A DNA stretch of 51,596 nucleotides from Methylococcus sp. (lineage in GTDB: Bacteria; Pseudomonadota; Gammaproteobacteria; Methylococcales; Methylococcaceae). Positions 1 through 9,127 of the stretch are shown here, in pieces (position 1 is the first letter of the stretch; every line of letters begins with the position of its first letter). The notes beneath the pieces are model-generated. The model was not told the origin of the DNA and searched no databases. It saw nothing but the letters and a program-made list of their open reading frames with translations. The stretch lies in NCBI GenBank assembly GCA_007280285.1, contig QYQA01000079.1, forward strand, positions 1-51,596, read 5' to 3'. The translations under genes and the position numbers were made by a program.

Positions 1-438
1 GCTACCGTCACGGCGATAGGCAGTACCCAGAACCTTGATTTCATGCGTTCTTTGGGGGCCACGAAGGTCCTTGATTACACCCAGCCGGACTTTGCCTTAG
101 GCGAAAGGTCTTTCGATATCATCCTCGACGCAAATGGACAGCGCCCCTTCAAAGAATGGGAGATCGCCTTAGCGCCTGAGGGACGCTTTATTTCACTGCT
201 CCCTTCACTCCCGATCTTCATGCATGGCTTAAGGCTTAAGATCACGTCAAAGCGGCGAATCCATATGGTCATGGTCAAACCCCAGCGTTCTGATCTTGAG
301 TGGCTCGCGGCCGGGATGGCCGAGGGCAGCCTCACCGTGCATATCGAGAACGAATATCCCCTCGAACATCTCGCGCAAGCCTTTGAGCAAAGCCAAAAAG
401 GCCACACCCGGGGAAAGATTTTGATCAACGTCTCATAA
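1..438 (+). CDS. Zinc-binding dehydrogenase / quinone oxidoreductase-like protein (3' part)
   Basis: The reading frame is open from the first base of the window, so the 5' end lies outside it; 145 residues remain. The visible part is the end of the NAD(P)-binding Rossmann domain and the C-terminal catalytic lobe of the medium-chain dehydrogenase/reductase superfamily. The stretch DFMRSLGATKVLDYTQPDF is the classic 'position in the cofactor domain, then LGA..V.DY' signature, followed by FDIILDANG and a C-terminal EHLAQAFEQSQKGHTRGKI typical of NADPH-dependent quinone oxidoreductase-like members. Such proteins reduce small carbonyl or quinone substrates in the cytoplasm; the substrate cannot be predicted. 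The stop codon is followed directly by the ATG of the YheU gene (TAAATG), so the two are probably co-translated. Confidence 0.85.
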   Translation, partial: ATVTAIGSTQNLDFMRSLGATKVLDYTQPDFALGERSFDIILDANGQRPFKEWEIALAPEGRFISLLPSLPIFMHGLRLKITSKRRIHMVMVKPQRSDLEWLAAGMAEGSLTVHIENEYPLEHLAQAFEQSQKGHTRGKILINVS

Positions 439-690
439 ATGGCGGCCGCAACCCCCCCCGTGGTGATCCCCCACGAGGCGCTCGCTCCAGAAACTCTTCA
501 CGCCATGCTGATCGACTTTGTAAGCCGGGATGGGACGGATTACGGCTTCTTCGAAGTGGCAACCTCCACCAAAATCGAGGCCGTTCTCTCGAAGATCTCG
601 CGGGGGGAGGCTTATATCGTCTTCGAACCCGACAGCGAAACATTCACTATCCTTTCGAAGGAATCCTTAAAGACAGGGATCGAGAGCTAA
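439..690 (+). CDS. yheU: YheU family (UPF0270) small protein
   Basis: This 83-residue protein matches the YheU/UPF0270 family. It has an initial VVIPHEALAPETLHAML resembling the family's 'IPW..LSPETL..LIE' opening, followed by FVSRDGTDYG, the most conserved family block, and a GEAYIVFEPDSETFTIL strand near the C-terminus. The function of the family is unknown. It is slightly longer than the roughly 72 residues of the E. coli protein because of a few extra residues at both ends. The ATG abuts the stop codon of the upstream dehydrogenase, so translational coupling is likely. No transmembrane segment or signal peptide is present. Confidence 0.85.
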   Translation: MAAATPPVVIPHEALAPETLHAMLIDFVSRDGTDYGFFEVATSTKIEAVLSKISRGEAYIVFEPDSETFTILSKESLKTGIES

Positions 691-779
691 GGATCAACAA
701 AGATTTCATCTGACGAAGCAGAATTCGTCATCGAACCCCTCTAGAATGGAAGCGCCTAGACCGCTCATCGGGGGACTCC

Positions 780-1844
780 ATGAAAGTAAAATCATTGCTC
801 AAAGGTCGCTTACTCATTGAGCGGACCTTCCTTCTTGTCCTGGTCGGCGCACTCTCCTATGCCTGCCTTCGGATCGTCTCGCCATTTATCCCCCCCTTCA
901 TTTGGGGCGTCATTCTCGCTCTGTCAACCTGGCCTTACTACCTCCACCTGTCAGAATGGCTTGGGGGGAGACGAAGCCTGGCCGCAGTCCTCATGACCTT
1001 GATCCAGCTGATGGTCTTCGTCGTTCCGGCGTTTCTTGCGCTCAACGCCCTCACAGAGAATGTTGATCTTGCGGAGAACCTCCTCTCACAATTGGTGGAT
1101 TGGCTCCGCGGTGAGCCACCCCTGTGGCTCGAACATCTTCCTCTCGTAGGACCTGATCTTGATGCAGATTGGCGCTCCGGACGCTGGTCTCAAGCTCTGT
1201 CACCGGAAAAGATTCGTCCCATACTAGCCACTGCCGGGACCTGGATCCTTCAAGGGGGGGCTAGCCTCGCACTCAACGCACTCAATATTGTCCTGGCCGT
1301 CTTAATGGCAGGCTTTCTCTATTCGCATGGTGAAGAGGCCGCCTCCGTGGCTGAATCACTGGCGATGCGCATCGGCGGGGCATCAGCCGTCAAGGCCACG
1401 GAAACCGCCGCTAGGACCGTTAGAGGGGTCTCCCTTGGCGTCATTGGAACAGCCCTGATTCAAGCGCTGCTCTCGGGGATCGGCTTCTCTTTAGCCGGTC
1501 TCTCATCGGCGCCGATTTTGGGTCTTTTATGTTTTCTCGGCGCGGTCCTTCAGATTGGCACCAGCGTCATCTGGATTCCCTCCGCCCTCTGGCTCGCTCA
1601 CCTCGATCACGAGGGTTGGGCGATCTTTACGGTGGTCTGGGGCATCTCCATCAATATCATGGATAATTTCATCAAACCCTACTTTATCGGGCTATCCAGT
1701 CCTTTGCCCTTTCTGCTGATCATGGTCGGCGTTGTCGGCGGGCTTTTGGCCTGGGGGTTCGTCGGAATTTTCCTAGGCACAACGTTATTGGCTGTGGCCT
1801 ATACGACGTTTTTTACCTGGCTTGAAAGCAAGCCGGAAACCTAA
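780..1844 (+). CDS. AI-2E family transporter / PerM-like permease
   Basis: A 354-residue polytopic membrane protein of the AI-2E transporter (PerM/YdiK/TqsA) superfamily. It has an N-terminal pair of hydrophobic helices (about residues 17-55), the IPPFIWGVILALSTWPYY motif that opens the family domain, a third helix near 60-85, an amphipathic soluble region, and a cluster of C-terminal helices including FLLIMVGVVGGLLAWGFVGI, the conserved 'G.i.G..l..' block. Members export small molecules or act as Na+/H+ antiporters. The family name does not show that this one handles autoinducer-2, and nothing nearby suggests quorum sensing. A GGGGGA stretch just before the ATG serves as ribosome binding site. 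It is followed by a strong hairpin terminator shared with ppiD. Confidence 0.88.
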   Translation: MKVKSLLKGRLLIERTFLLVLVGALSYACLRIVSPFIPPFIWGVILALSTWPYYLHLSEWLGGRRSLAAVLMTLIQLMVFVVPAFLALNALTENVDLAENLLSQLVDWLRGEPPLWLEHLPLVGPDLDADWRSGRWSQALSPEKIRPILATAGTWILQGGASLALNALNIVLAVLMAGFLYSHGEEAASVAESLAMRIGGASAVKATETAARTVRGVSLGVIGTALIQALLSGIGFSLAGLSSAPILGLLCFLGAVLQIGTSVIWIPSALWLAHLDHEGWAIFTVVWGISINIMDNFIKPYFIGLSSPLPFLLIMVGVVGGLLAWGFVGIFLGTTLLAVAYTTFFTWLESKPET

Positions 1845-1870
1845 AACATTTGGTTTTAGTGCCCACATGG

Positions 1871-1895
1871 AAAGGGCCGCTTCCGCGGCCCTTTT
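1871..1895. terminator. Bidirectional hairpin terminator between the permease gene and ppiD
   Basis: A perfect inverted repeat, AAAGGGCCGC then TTCC then GCGGCCCTTT, sits between two convergent genes. The stem is 10 bp with a 4-nt loop. It ends in TTTT on the + strand and has a matching A run, hence U run, for the leftward ppiD transcript. The placement and symmetry suggest that it stops both. Confidence 0.8.
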
Positions 1896-1915
1896 CGATG
1901 AATGTCGCGATGAGG

Positions 1916-3790
1916 CTATTCCTTGGCCGTTATCTCGATATCGATGGAATCCCGCAGTCGCTTCACAAAGGTCGCAAATTCAATTTGACCACTGGTTCGT
2001 TCCAAATATTCACGGCCCGAGGCTTCCACTTTGGCATCGGGATCGGCTGATCCGCCATCGTTGATGGCGGTCACCCGAAACACCAGATGGGTACCATCTT
2101 CTAAGGTCGCATCACCTGGGGCTTCCTGTCCTTCGACAGGCCGGCCAGCCTCAAACAGAGCCTGAACCAACGCCGGAGCAAGCTTCTGATCCTCGCGCTT
2201 GACGCCGGTCACTTTTAGCGGCGGGAGGCCTTGCGACTTCACCGCTTCACCAAAGACCTGGCCGCCCTTCATCATGTCAAGAAGCGCCAGGGCACGGCGA
2301 TCGGCAGCGGCCCTCGCATCCTGTTCCTTGAGTCGTAACACAATCATCGGCTTGACTTCGGTCAACGGCTTATCCGTCGCCGGGCGGTGATCATTCAGGC
2401 GGAGAACCAAGGCTTTTTCATTGCCGAGTTCGACAGGCTCACTATTCTTTCCGGCGAGAACCTCCTCCGAGAAAGCCACTTTTCGGACCGCATCCTCGGC
2501 CACAATGCCTTCACCCCCTTCACGGGTAAAAAGAGCGGTGTGCTGAATCTTAAGGCCCAAGGTATCAACGGCCGACTGCAGACTGTCTGGATTTTCGAAG
2601 GTGATTTCAGCCAGTTTCTGGCCTCGCTCGTAAAATTGCGTCTCAGCCAGATTCTTTTGAGCGGTCTTTTTGAGTTCTTCCTTGACCGCATCAAATGGCT
2701 TGAACTGGGCAGGAACAACCTCGGTGACCTGAATCAGGTGATAACCAAACGACGTCTTAACCGGCGCTGAGGTTTCACCCAGCTTAAGGGCCTGTGCCGC
2801 CTCAGTGAATGAGGCTTCCTGAGCCTCTGGGTTCAACAGGCCAAGATCCCCACCGACTTTGCCGGACACGGGATCTTTTGACAAGGTGTTAGCGAGCGTC
2901 TTGAAGTCGTCACCCTGCAGGATTCGCTGCCGTATAGCCTCAGCCTGCTGGCGGGCCGCCTGATCAGCAGGCTCATCAACCCCGTCGAGGGTGATCAGAA
3001 TATGGCTGATTTTCCGGCGTTCTGGCGTCCCAAAGTTCGTCTTCTGCTCTTCATACAGCTTTTTGAGATCTTCGAGGCTGACCTCGAGTCCTTGGGCCAT
3101 CGCCTCAAGATTCAGGAGGACATAATCCACCGAGACCTGCTCAGGATTCCTAAACTCCCCGATATGCGCATCATAAAAGGTGCTGACGTCATCATCGCTG
3201 AAGACCTTGTCGGATTTTCCAACAGAAATCTTCACATACTCGACGTCCCGGGTCTGGTTTTTAAGACGCATGAGGGTTTCAAGCTCACCCTTGGTCACAA
3301 AGGCGCTCGCCATAACCCCTTGCTGCAGCTGTTCGTTTCGAAGTCCCTGCTTGATCTGGGCGGCAAACTGGGCTGGCGTCATATTCTGAGCGGCCAGAAT
3401 GATTCGATACTTTTCCTTGTCGAATTGCCCTTGGGTTTGGAAATAAGGGAGCGTCTGAATCAAACTCCGGGCTTCGATATCCGCCACAGTCAACTGACGT
3501 TCATCGGCACTTTGGGTAATGACTTCTTCACGGATCAGGCGTTCAAGTGCTTCATGTCGTAATGCCTTTTCATCAACGTCTTCAAGACCTACGAGCTTAT
3601 TGAGGCTTTGTTCATAAGCGCGCGTGACATCACGATCAAAGATGTCCCGATCACCCACCACAGCGGCGGGTTTTTCCTTTCCGGTGTCGATGTAGTTTTG
3701 GATACCCCATAACATGAAGGGGACCCCCACCACAATCAACATGACCCAGGCAACAATACCTTGCGCACGTTCGCGAATCGCTTGGAGCAT
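1916..3790 (-). CDS. ppiD: Periplasmic folding chaperone PpiD (SurA-N/parvulin-type)
   Basis: A 624-residue protein anchored in the inner membrane by one N-terminal helix (about residues 12-32, IVAWVMLIVVGVPFMLWGIQ), with the rest facing the periplasm. The N-terminal SurA-like chaperone domain spans roughly residues 35-200. A parvulin (PpiC-type) domain follows at about 265-365, recognisable from RRKISHILI, DFKTLANTLSKDP, GGDLGLL and SFGYHLIQV. A further chaperone segment follows. PpiD works at the SecYEG exit on newly translocated proteins. Its length is close to the 623 residues of the E. coli protein. As in E. coli it lies downstream of lon and hupB; here two tRNA genes and a strong terminator separate it from hupB, so it needs its own promoter. 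Confidence 0.95.
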   Translation of the reverse strand: MLQAIRERAQGIVAWVMLIVVGVPFMLWGIQNYIDTGKEKPAAVVGDRDIFDRDVTRAYEQSLNKLVGLEDVDEKALRHEALERLIREEVITQSADERQLTVADIEARSLIQTLPYFQTQGQFDKEKYRIILAAQNMTPAQFAAQIKQGLRNEQLQQGVMASAFVTKGELETLMRLKNQTRDVEYVKISVGKSDKVFSDDDVSTFYDAHIGEFRNPEQVSVDYVLLNLEAMAQGLEVSLEDLKKLYEEQKTNFGTPERRKISHILITLDGVDEPADQAARQQAEAIRQRILQGDDFKTLANTLSKDPVSGKVGGDLGLLNPEAQEASFTEAAQALKLGETSAPVKTSFGYHLIQVTEVVPAQFKPFDAVKEELKKTAQKNLAETQFYERGQKLAEITFENPDSLQSAVDTLGLKIQHTALFTREGGEGIVAEDAVRKVAFSEEVLAGKNSEPVELGNEKALVLRLNDHRPATDKPLTEVKPMIVLRLKEQDARAAADRRALALLDMMKGGQVFGEAVKSQGLPPLKVTGVKREDQKLAPALVQALFEAGRPVEGQEAPGDATLEDGTHLVFRVTAINDGGSADPDAKVEASGREYLERTSGQIEFATFVKRLRDSIDIEITAKE

Positions 3791-3859
3791 ACCTATTTAA
3801 CCTTGGATAAAAAAAGGGAATGACAGCAATCTGAAACCATCAAGACCAGATCAGTGACT

Positions 3860-3888
3860 AAAAAAAACCCCGCTCACTGGGCGGGGTC
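3860..3888 (-). terminator. Rho-independent terminator of the hupB-tRNA unit
   Basis: Read leftward: GACCCCGC, a 7-nt loop, GCGGGG, then eight consecutive T residues. It lies just downstream of tRNA-Asp and is the only strong terminator after hupB on this strand. It therefore probably ends a hupB-tRNA-Val-tRNA-Asp transcript. Confidence 0.9.
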
Positions 3889-3904
3889 TTTTTTCAACGA
3901 TTGT

Positions 3905-3981
3905 TGGCGGAGCGGACGGGGCTCGAACCCGCGACCCCCGGCGTGACAGGCCGGTATTCTGACCAACTGAACTACCGCTCC
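3905..3981 (-). tRNA. tRNA-Asp (GTC)
   Basis: The complement of this 77-base stretch folds as a canonical cloverleaf with a GGAGCGG/CCGCTCC acceptor stem, GTTCAGTTGGTCAGAAT D arm, CCTGTCACG anticodon loop region with GTC anticodon, GGTTCGAGCC T arm and an encoded CCA. It decodes aspartate codons. It lies 4 bases downstream of tRNA-Val and about 16 bases before the terminator. Confidence 0.96.
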
Positions 3982-3985
3982 AATA

Positions 3986-4061
3986 TGGTGGGTGCTGTAG
4001 GGATCGAACCTACGACCCTCGCCTTGTAAGGGCGATGCTCTCCCAGCTGAGCTAAGCACCC
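3986..4061 (-). tRNA. tRNA-Val (TAC)
   Basis: The complement of this 76-base stretch folds as a cloverleaf with GGGTGCT acceptor, TAGCTCAGCTGGGAGAGCA D arm, CTTACAA anticodon loop with TAC anticodon, GGTTCGATCC T arm and an encoded CCA. Its 5' end lies only 11 bases past the hupB stop codon. It therefore almost certainly shares the hupB transcript and is released by RNase P. Confidence 0.96.
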
Positions 4062-4072
4062 TGGAAAGCTCG

Positions 4073-4345
4073 TCAGTTTACAGCATCCTTAAGTGCTTTG
4101 CCAGCCTTGAAGGATGGAATCTTAGCCGCGGCGATAGTGATGGTATTGCCGGTCTGTGGGTTGCGGCCCTGACGAGCAGCACGCTCTTTAACAACGAATG
4201 AACCAAAACCTACGAGGGATACGGTGTCACCCTTCTTTAGTGCGTCCGTGATGGCGTTGACTAGGCCATCCAATGCACGACCCGCATCAGCCTTGGTCAG
4301 ATCAGCCGCATCAGCAATGGCTTCGATTAGTTCTGCCTTATTCAT
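4073..4345 (-). CDS. hupB: DNA-binding protein HU-beta
   Basis: A 90-residue HU/IHF-family nucleoid protein with the full family pattern. [19 protein letters not shown] forms the N-terminal helices, [20 protein letters not shown] leads into the DNA-inserting beta arm, and [10 protein letters not shown] carries the arm-tip proline and the conserved RNP. The C-terminal [18 protein letters not shown] closes the body. It bends DNA and compacts the nucleoid as a dimer. An excellent AGAGGGGG Shine-Dalgarno precedes the ATG. Gene order downstream of lon matches E. coli. The tRNA-Val gene begins 11 bases past the stop, so the two appear to be in one transcription unit. Confidence 0.97.
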   Translation of the reverse strand: MNKAELIEAIADAADLTKADAGRALDGLVNAITDALKKGDTVSLVGFGSFVVKERAARQGRNPQTGNTITIAAAKIPSFKAGKALKDAVN

Positions 4346-4526
4346 GAATCCCCCTCTTTGTTAACTTAAGAAATTGAATGTGTGATCCAGTGGCGGGGGA
4401 TCTTTAAGTTCAGGTATGACTTAACGATCCAGCAACACCAATCCCACAACACCAATTTATCAGTCCTTCAAATCGGCTGTCAACCAAGAATGACGGGGGC
4501 TTCAGGGTTTTTAGTCCATGCTGATG

Positions 4527-4553
4527 ATGGGGTGGGACCGGGTCCCACCCCAT
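4527..4553 (-). other. Long perfect hairpin downstream of lon, without a T tract
   Basis: A 12-bp perfect inverted repeat, ATGGGGTGGGAC and GTCCCACCCCAT around a CGG loop, begins 9 bases past the lon stop codon. No run of T follows on the leftward strand. It may be a 3' stabilising hairpin or an atypical terminator isolating lon from hupB. Confidence 0.55.
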
Positions 4554-4561
4554 ATGGACCA

Positions 4562-6985
4562 TCAATGCGCAACAATTGGATTTTTAAGGTCGACAGCCTT
4601 GACCGCGGTCGGGGTCTCTTTAGCCGCCAACGAAAGGTCAGGGACCGGCATTCTTTCAAGCGCGTAGCCCAAGACTTCATCAATCCAGCGGACCGGGATA
4701 ATGGTCAGTTTGTCTTTGATATTCTTAGGAATTTCGGCCAAATCGCGCTCATTCTCCTTCGGAATCAGGACCATCGCGATCCCGCCACGGTGAGCCGCCA
4801 ACAACTTCTCCTTAAGACCGCCAATCGGGAGAATCTCACCTCGGAGAGTGATCTCCCCTGTCATAGCCACCGTCGAACGGACCGGGATTCCGGTCAGGGC
4901 TGACACCAGTGCGGTACACATCCCAATGCCGGCACTCGGACCATCCTTGGGGGTGGCGCCTTCTGGAACGTGGATATGGACGTCCTGTTTTTGATAAAAG
5001 GTGGGATCGATACCGAGCGATTCAGAACGACTACGCGCAACGGTAATCGCGGTCTGAATAGACTCCTGCATGACTTCCCCAAGTTTACCCGTGTAAGTTT
5101 GCTTGCCGGTCCCCGGCATGATCACGCCTTCGATCGTCAATAATTCACCCCCCACCTCGGTCCAGGCAAGCCCCGTGACCTGACCAACCTGATTAACCTC
5201 TTCCGCTTGTCCGTATCGATAGCGTCGAACACCCAGATAATCTTCGAGCGTCTTTGGATTGACATTGACCCGCTTGGAGGCAGGCTTCAGCAGAAGACTT
5301 TTCACCACCTTACGGCAGATCTTTGAAATATCCCGCTCAAGACTTCTGACGCCGGCTTCCCGCGTGTAATAGCGGACGATGTCTCGGATGGCGGCTTCGG
5401 TGATCTGAATCTCTTCGTCCTTAAGACCATTATTCTTAATCTGCTTCGGCAGAAGGTATCGCATAGCGATATTGATCTTTTCATCTTCGGTATAGCCTGC
5501 CAGCCGAATCACTTCCATTCGGTCCAACAACGCCGGAGGAATATCGAGAGTGTTGGCGGTCGCGACGAACATGATCTCCGAGAGATCAAAGTCGACCTCA
5601 AGGTAATGGTCGTTGAAGATATGATTCTGTTCAGGGTCAAGGACCTCGAGAAGAGCGGACGCAGGATCTCCCCGAAAATCCATCGCCATTTTGTCAATCT
5701 CATCCAGCATGAACATGGGGTTCCGGGTCTTCACTTTGCTCAGGTTTTGTAAGACCTTGCCCGGCATAGACCCGATATAAGTCCTCCGGTGACCACGAAT
5801 CTCCGCCTCATCACGCACACCACCCAAAGCCATCCGCACATATTTTCGATTGGTGGCACGAGCGATAGACTGCCCTAGTGAGGTCTTTCCGACACCCGGC
5901 GGCCCCACCAGGCAGAGGATAGGCCCTTTGAGCTTCCGAACCCGCTGCTGAACCGCAAGATATTCAAGGATGCGTTCCTTCACCTTTTCAAGACCATAGT
6001 GCTCGGCATCGAGGATTTTCTGAGCATGCGCCAGATCATTATTGACCTTACTCCGCTTTTTCCACGGCATCCCCACCATCCAGTCGATATAGTTTCGAAC
6101 AACCGTGGCTTCAGCCGACATGGGCGACATCTGACGCAGCTTATTGAGCTCACCTTCCGCCTTGGCTCTGGCCGCCTGCGGCATTCCAGATTTATGGACC
6201 TTCTGCGCCAACTCATCGAGTTCGCTCGGCACATCGTCCATGTCTCCAAGTTCCTTCTGAATCGCTTTCATCTGCTCGTTCAGATAGTACTCGCGCTGAT
6301 TCTTTTCCATCTGCTGCTTAACGCGACCACGAATCCGCTTTTCCATCTCAAGCATATCGACCTCACCCTCCATGAGGGTCATCAATCGCTCCAGTCGATG
6401 GGTAATCTGGGGTGATTCGAGAACGGACTGCTTGTCCTCAATTTTGATGGTCATATGGGCCGCCATGGTATCGGCCAATCGACTAGGATCTTCAATGCCC
6501 GACAGAGAGTTCAATACCTCAGGCGGAATTCGTTTGTTGAGCTTCACGTATTGATCGAAGGTATTCACCACCGTTCGCACCAAAACATCCATTTCCTGAT
6601 CATTGGCGCCAGGCTCATCCATCAGCGGTTCAACTTGAGCGACCAAGAAAGGCTCCGAATGATCGAAGTGACGCACCGTTGAACGCTCAGCCCCTTCGAC
6701 CAGCACCTTAACGGTCCCATCCGGCAGCTTGAGAAGCTGCAAGATGTTGGAGAGGGTGCCGACCGAGTAAAGATCATCCTGACCTGGATCATCAACCTCG
6801 GCTTCCTTTTGGGCGACCAGTAAGACCTGCTTGCTGTCACGCATGGCGTTATCGAGGGCCTGTATCGACTTATCCCGCCCCACGAACAAAGGAATCACCA
6901 TGTGGGGATAGACCACGACATCGCGCAGCGGCAGCACCGGGACCATTTTTTCCGGTGAGGTCAGATCGGTTGATGGCTTGTCCAT
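4562..6985 (-). CDS. lon: ATP-dependent protease Lon
   Basis: An 807-residue LonA protease. The N-terminal substrate-binding domain starts with [19 protein letters not shown]. The central AAA+ module has Walker [10 protein letters not shown] and Walker [10 protein letters not shown]. The C-terminal peptidase domain carries the catalytic Ser684 in [10 protein letters not shown] and Lys727 in [14 protein letters not shown]. The 43-residue spacing equals that of Ser679/Lys722 in E. coli. Lon degrades misfolded proteins and unstable regulators in the cytoplasm. The ATG is preceded by GGGAG at 5 bases. A heat-shock-type promoter lies in the 5' gap, and clpX with its own terminator lies just upstream, so lon is transcribed separately from clpPX. 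Confidence 0.97.
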   Translation of the reverse strand: MDKPSTDLTSPEKMVPVLPLRDVVVYPHMVIPLFVGRDKSIQALDNAMRDSKQVLLVAQKEAEVDDPGQDDLYSVGTLSNILQLLKLPDGTVKVLVEGAERSTVRHFDHSEPFLVAQVEPLMDEPGANDQEMDVLVRTVVNTFDQYVKLNKRIPPEVLNSLSGIEDPSRLADTMAAHMTIKIEDKQSVLESPQITHRLERLMTLMEGEVDMLEMEKRIRGRVKQQMEKNQREYYLNEQMKAIQKELGDMDDVPSELDELAQKVHKSGMPQAARAKAEGELNKLRQMSPMSAEATVVRNYIDWMVGMPWKKRSKVNNDLAHAQKILDAEHYGLEKVKERILEYLAVQQRVRKLKGPILCLVGPPGVGKTSLGQSIARATNRKYVRMALGGVRDEAEIRGHRRTYIGSMPGKVLQNLSKVKTRNPMFMLDEIDKMAMDFRGDPASALLEVLDPEQNHIFNDHYLEVDFDLSEIMFVATANTLDIPPALLDRMEVIRLAGYTEDEKINIAMRYLLPKQIKNNGLKDEEIQITEAAIRDIVRYYTREAGVRSLERDISKICRKVVKSLLLKPASKRVNVNPKTLEDYLGVRRYRYGQAEEVNQVGQVTGLAWTEVGGELLTIEGVIMPGTGKQTYTGKLGEVMQESIQTAITVARSRSESLGIDPTFYQKQDVHIHVPEGATPKDGPSAGIGMCTALVSALTGIPVRSTVAMTGEITLRGEILPIGGLKEKLLAAHRGGIAMVLIPKENERDLAEIPKNIKDKLTIIPVRWIDEVLGYALERMPVPDLSLAAKETPTAVKAVDLKNPIVAH

Positions 6986-7027
6986 GTAATCTCCCTGGGG
7001 CTATAAGATGGGAATGTCCTGTTGAGG

Positions 7028-7055
7028 ATATGGGTTGCAGACCCTGAAATTCAAG
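7028..7055 (-). promoter_or_regulatory. Sigma-32 (RpoH) heat-shock promoter of lon
   Basis: On the leftward strand a perfect -35 element CTTGAA (7050-7055) is followed after 14 bases by ACCCATAT (7028-7035). This matches the sigma-32 -10 consensus CCCCATNT at 7 of 8 positions. The expected start would leave a leader of about 35 bases before the lon ATG. Heat-shock control of lon is well established in E. coli. Confidence 0.8.
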
Positions 7056-7073
7056 AGAAATTCATCATATTTT

Positions 7074-7097
7074 AAAAACCCGCCGAGGCGGGTTTTT
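7074..7097 (-). terminator. Rho-independent terminator of clpX
   Basis: AAAAACCCGCC, a very short loop, then GCGGGTTTTT, 15 bases past the clpX stop codon. The GC core is flanked by A and T runs and reads as a terminator on the leftward strand. It separates the tig-clpP-clpX unit from the lon promoter. Confidence 0.9.
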
Positions 7098-7111
7098 AAA
7101 GGGGCCTTATC

Positions 7112-8401
7112 CTATTCCGCCGCCGCCGCGGCGAGAGGGGGCTTTTCCTCGGCCCCATAGATCATCAACGGGGGACTTTCGCCACGAATCACCTGTTCAT
7201 CGACCACCACTTTCTCCACATTTTCCTCAGAAGGAAGCTCGTACATCGTGTCCAGGAGCACATGTTCGAGGATCGTTCTAAGCCCTCTGGCGCCGGTCTT
7301 TCGTTCCATCGCTTTCTGGGCAATCACAGAGAGGGCCTCGTCACGAATATCCAACTCGCAGCCTTCCATCTCAAACAGTTTCTTGTACTGCTTCACCAGC
7401 GCATTCTTTGGTTCGCTGAGGATTCTAACCAAGGCCGCTTCGTTGAGTTCTTCAAGCGTGGCAAGAACCGGTAGCCGACCGACAAATTCTGGGATGAGGC
7501 CGTATTTGATCAAATCCTCAGATTCCACCTCGGCCAGGACCTCTCCCACATTCTTCGAATCATCTTTGCTTTTCACATCGGCAGAGAAGCCAATACCGCC
7601 TTTCTCTGTGCGGTCACGAATGACTTTATCAAGACCTGCGAAGGCGCCGCCGCAAATGAACAGAATATTGGCGGTATTGACCTGCAGAAACTCCTGCTGT
7701 GGGTGCTTCCTACCGCCTTGCGGCGGAACCGAGGCCACCGTCCCCTCAATCAGCTTTAAAAGCGCCTGCTGGACGCCTTCGCCAGAGACATCACGGGTGA
7801 TCGATGGGTTATCGGCTTTGCGAGAAATCTTGTCGATTTCATCAATATAGACAATGCCAGACTCCGCCTTCTCGACGTCGTAATCACATTTTTGAAGAAT
7901 CTTCTGGATGATGTTTTCAACATCTTCACCGACATAACCGGCTTCAGTCAGAGTCGTCGCATCGGCGATGGTAAAAGGAACATCCAACACGCGCGCCAGG
8001 GTCTCTGCCATCAGCGTCTTACCAGACCCCGTGGGGCCGATCAGAAGAATGTTGCTCTTAGCTAATTCAACCTCGTTCTTGCGCCCCTGCCCCTGGACCC
8101 GAAGACGCTTGTAATGGTTATAGACGGCGACCGACAAGGTCCGCTTGGCTTTGTCTTGGCCAATCACGTACTCATCAAGGACCTCCTTGATCTCCTTGGG
8201 CTTTGGCAGTTTTTCAGAGCTGCCTGCCACACTTTCCTGCAATTCTTCTCGGATGATGTCATTGCAAAGGTCCACGCATTCATCGCAAACATAGACCGAA
8301 GGACCCGCGATCAGCTTCCTGACTTCATGCTGGCTTTTGCCACAAAAAGAGCAGTAAAGCAGCTTGCTACCAGCATCCTTGGAACGTTTGTCATCACTCA
8401 T
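7112..8401 (-). CDS. clpX: ATP-dependent unfoldase ClpX
   Basis: A 429-residue AAA+ unfoldase that feeds substrates to ClpP. The N-terminal zinc-binding domain has the four cysteines Cys17, Cys20, Cys39 and Cys42 (CSFC and CDEC). Walker A is GPTGSGKT and Walker B is [10 protein letters not shown]. The pore loop GYVGED and the ClpP-docking IGF region (GGIGFSA) are present. The alanine-rich C-terminal tail after residue 415 is an unusual ending, but the length is normal for the family. It lies 71 bases downstream of clpP, giving the standard tig-clpP-clpX order, and ends in a clear terminator. Confidence 0.97.
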   Translation of the reverse strand: MSDDKRSKDAGSKLLYCSFCGKSQHEVRKLIAGPSVYVCDECVDLCNDIIREELQESVAGSSEKLPKPKEIKEVLDEYVIGQDKAKRTLSVAVYNHYKRLRVQGQGRKNEVELAKSNILLIGPTGSGKTLMAETLARVLDVPFTIADATTLTEAGYVGEDVENIIQKILQKCDYDVEKAESGIVYIDEIDKISRKADNPSITRDVSGEGVQQALLKLIEGTVASVPPQGGRKHPQQEFLQVNTANILFICGGAFAGLDKVIRDRTEKGGIGFSADVKSKDDSKNVGEVLAEVESEDLIKYGLIPEFVGRLPVLATLEELNEAALVRILSEPKNALVKQYKKLFEMEGCELDIRDEALSVIAQKAMERKTGARGLRTILEHVLLDTMYELPSEENVEKVVVDEQVIRGESPPLMIYGAEEKPPLAAAAAE

Positions 8402-8472
8402 TATTTACTCCCAGACGAATCACTCGCCACATGCCTCTACCAAAGCCCTTCTGCAGCTTCACTGCCGGAAAT

Positions 8473-9105
8473 TCAGCCCACCCGTCGATCAAGCACCTTG
8501 TCAATTAATCCGTACTGAACCGCATCCTGGCCGCCCATGAAGTTATCACGATCGGTATCGCCTGCAATCTTTTCAATGGGCTGGCCTGAGTGGTCGGCAA
8601 GAATCTGGTTTAAGCGGTCTCTTATGGCAAGAATTTCCCGGGCATGGATATCAATATCACTCGCCTGACCCTGAAAGCCCCCTAACGGCTGGTGAATCAT
8701 CACTCTTGAGTGGGGGAGGCAATAACGCTTACCCGCTGCACCGCCGGCCAAAAGCAAAGCGCCCATGCTGGCCGCCTGGCCAATACACAAGGTGCTGACG
8801 TCCGGCTTGATGAACTGCATGGTGTCATAGATCGCCAAACCTGAGGTCACCACGCCGCCAGGAGAATTGATATAGAGATGGATGTCCTTATCAGGATTTT
8901 CAGACTCGAGAAACAGCAGCTGGGCAATCACCAGATTGGCCATGTAATCTTCAACTTGCCCGACCAGAAAGATGACGCGTTCCTTGAGGAGTCTCGAATA
9001 AATATCAAACGCGCGCTCGCCACGCGCTGATTGTTCGATGACCATCGGCACGAGACCACCGGCGGCCTTGGGATGAAGTTCTGGGGGCAGATTACCGTAG
9101 CGCAT
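8473..9105 (-). CDS. clpP: ATP-dependent Clp protease proteolytic subunit ClpP
   Basis: A 210-residue serine peptidase subunit. The catalytic triad is Ser113 (GQAASMGA), His138 (MIHQPLGG) and Asp187 (DTDRD), with the same spacing as E. coli Ser97/His122/Asp171 in mature numbering. The first residues before LVPMVIEQ form the propeptide that is removed autocatalytically. It assembles as a tetradecamer that partners ClpX, encoded next. Only 22 bases separate it from tig, so the two are very likely one operon. Confidence 0.97.
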   Translation of the reverse strand: MRYGNLPPELHPKAAGGLVPMVIEQSARGERAFDIYSRLLKERVIFLVGQVEDYMANLVIAQLLFLESENPDKDIHLYINSPGGVVTSGLAIYDTMQFIKPDVSTLCIGQAASMGALLLAGGAAGKRYCLPHSRVMIHQPLGGFQGQASDIDIHAREILAIRDRLNQILADHSGQPIEKIAGDTDRDNFMGGQDAVQYGLIDKVLDRRVG

Positions 9106-9127
9106 GGATGACCGTCCTCGTTTAACG

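Noticed and set aside
780-1844. AI-2E family permease as evidence of quorum sensing
   Set aside because: The family name is historical; no autoinducer genes are nearby.
3002-3562. Long rightward open frame opposite ppiD
   Set aside because: It lies wholly within ppiD, which has full domain support, and the translated product has no recognisable motif.
3874-4059. Leftward open frame across the tRNA genes
   Set aside because: It coincides with tRNA-Val, tRNA-Asp and the terminator.
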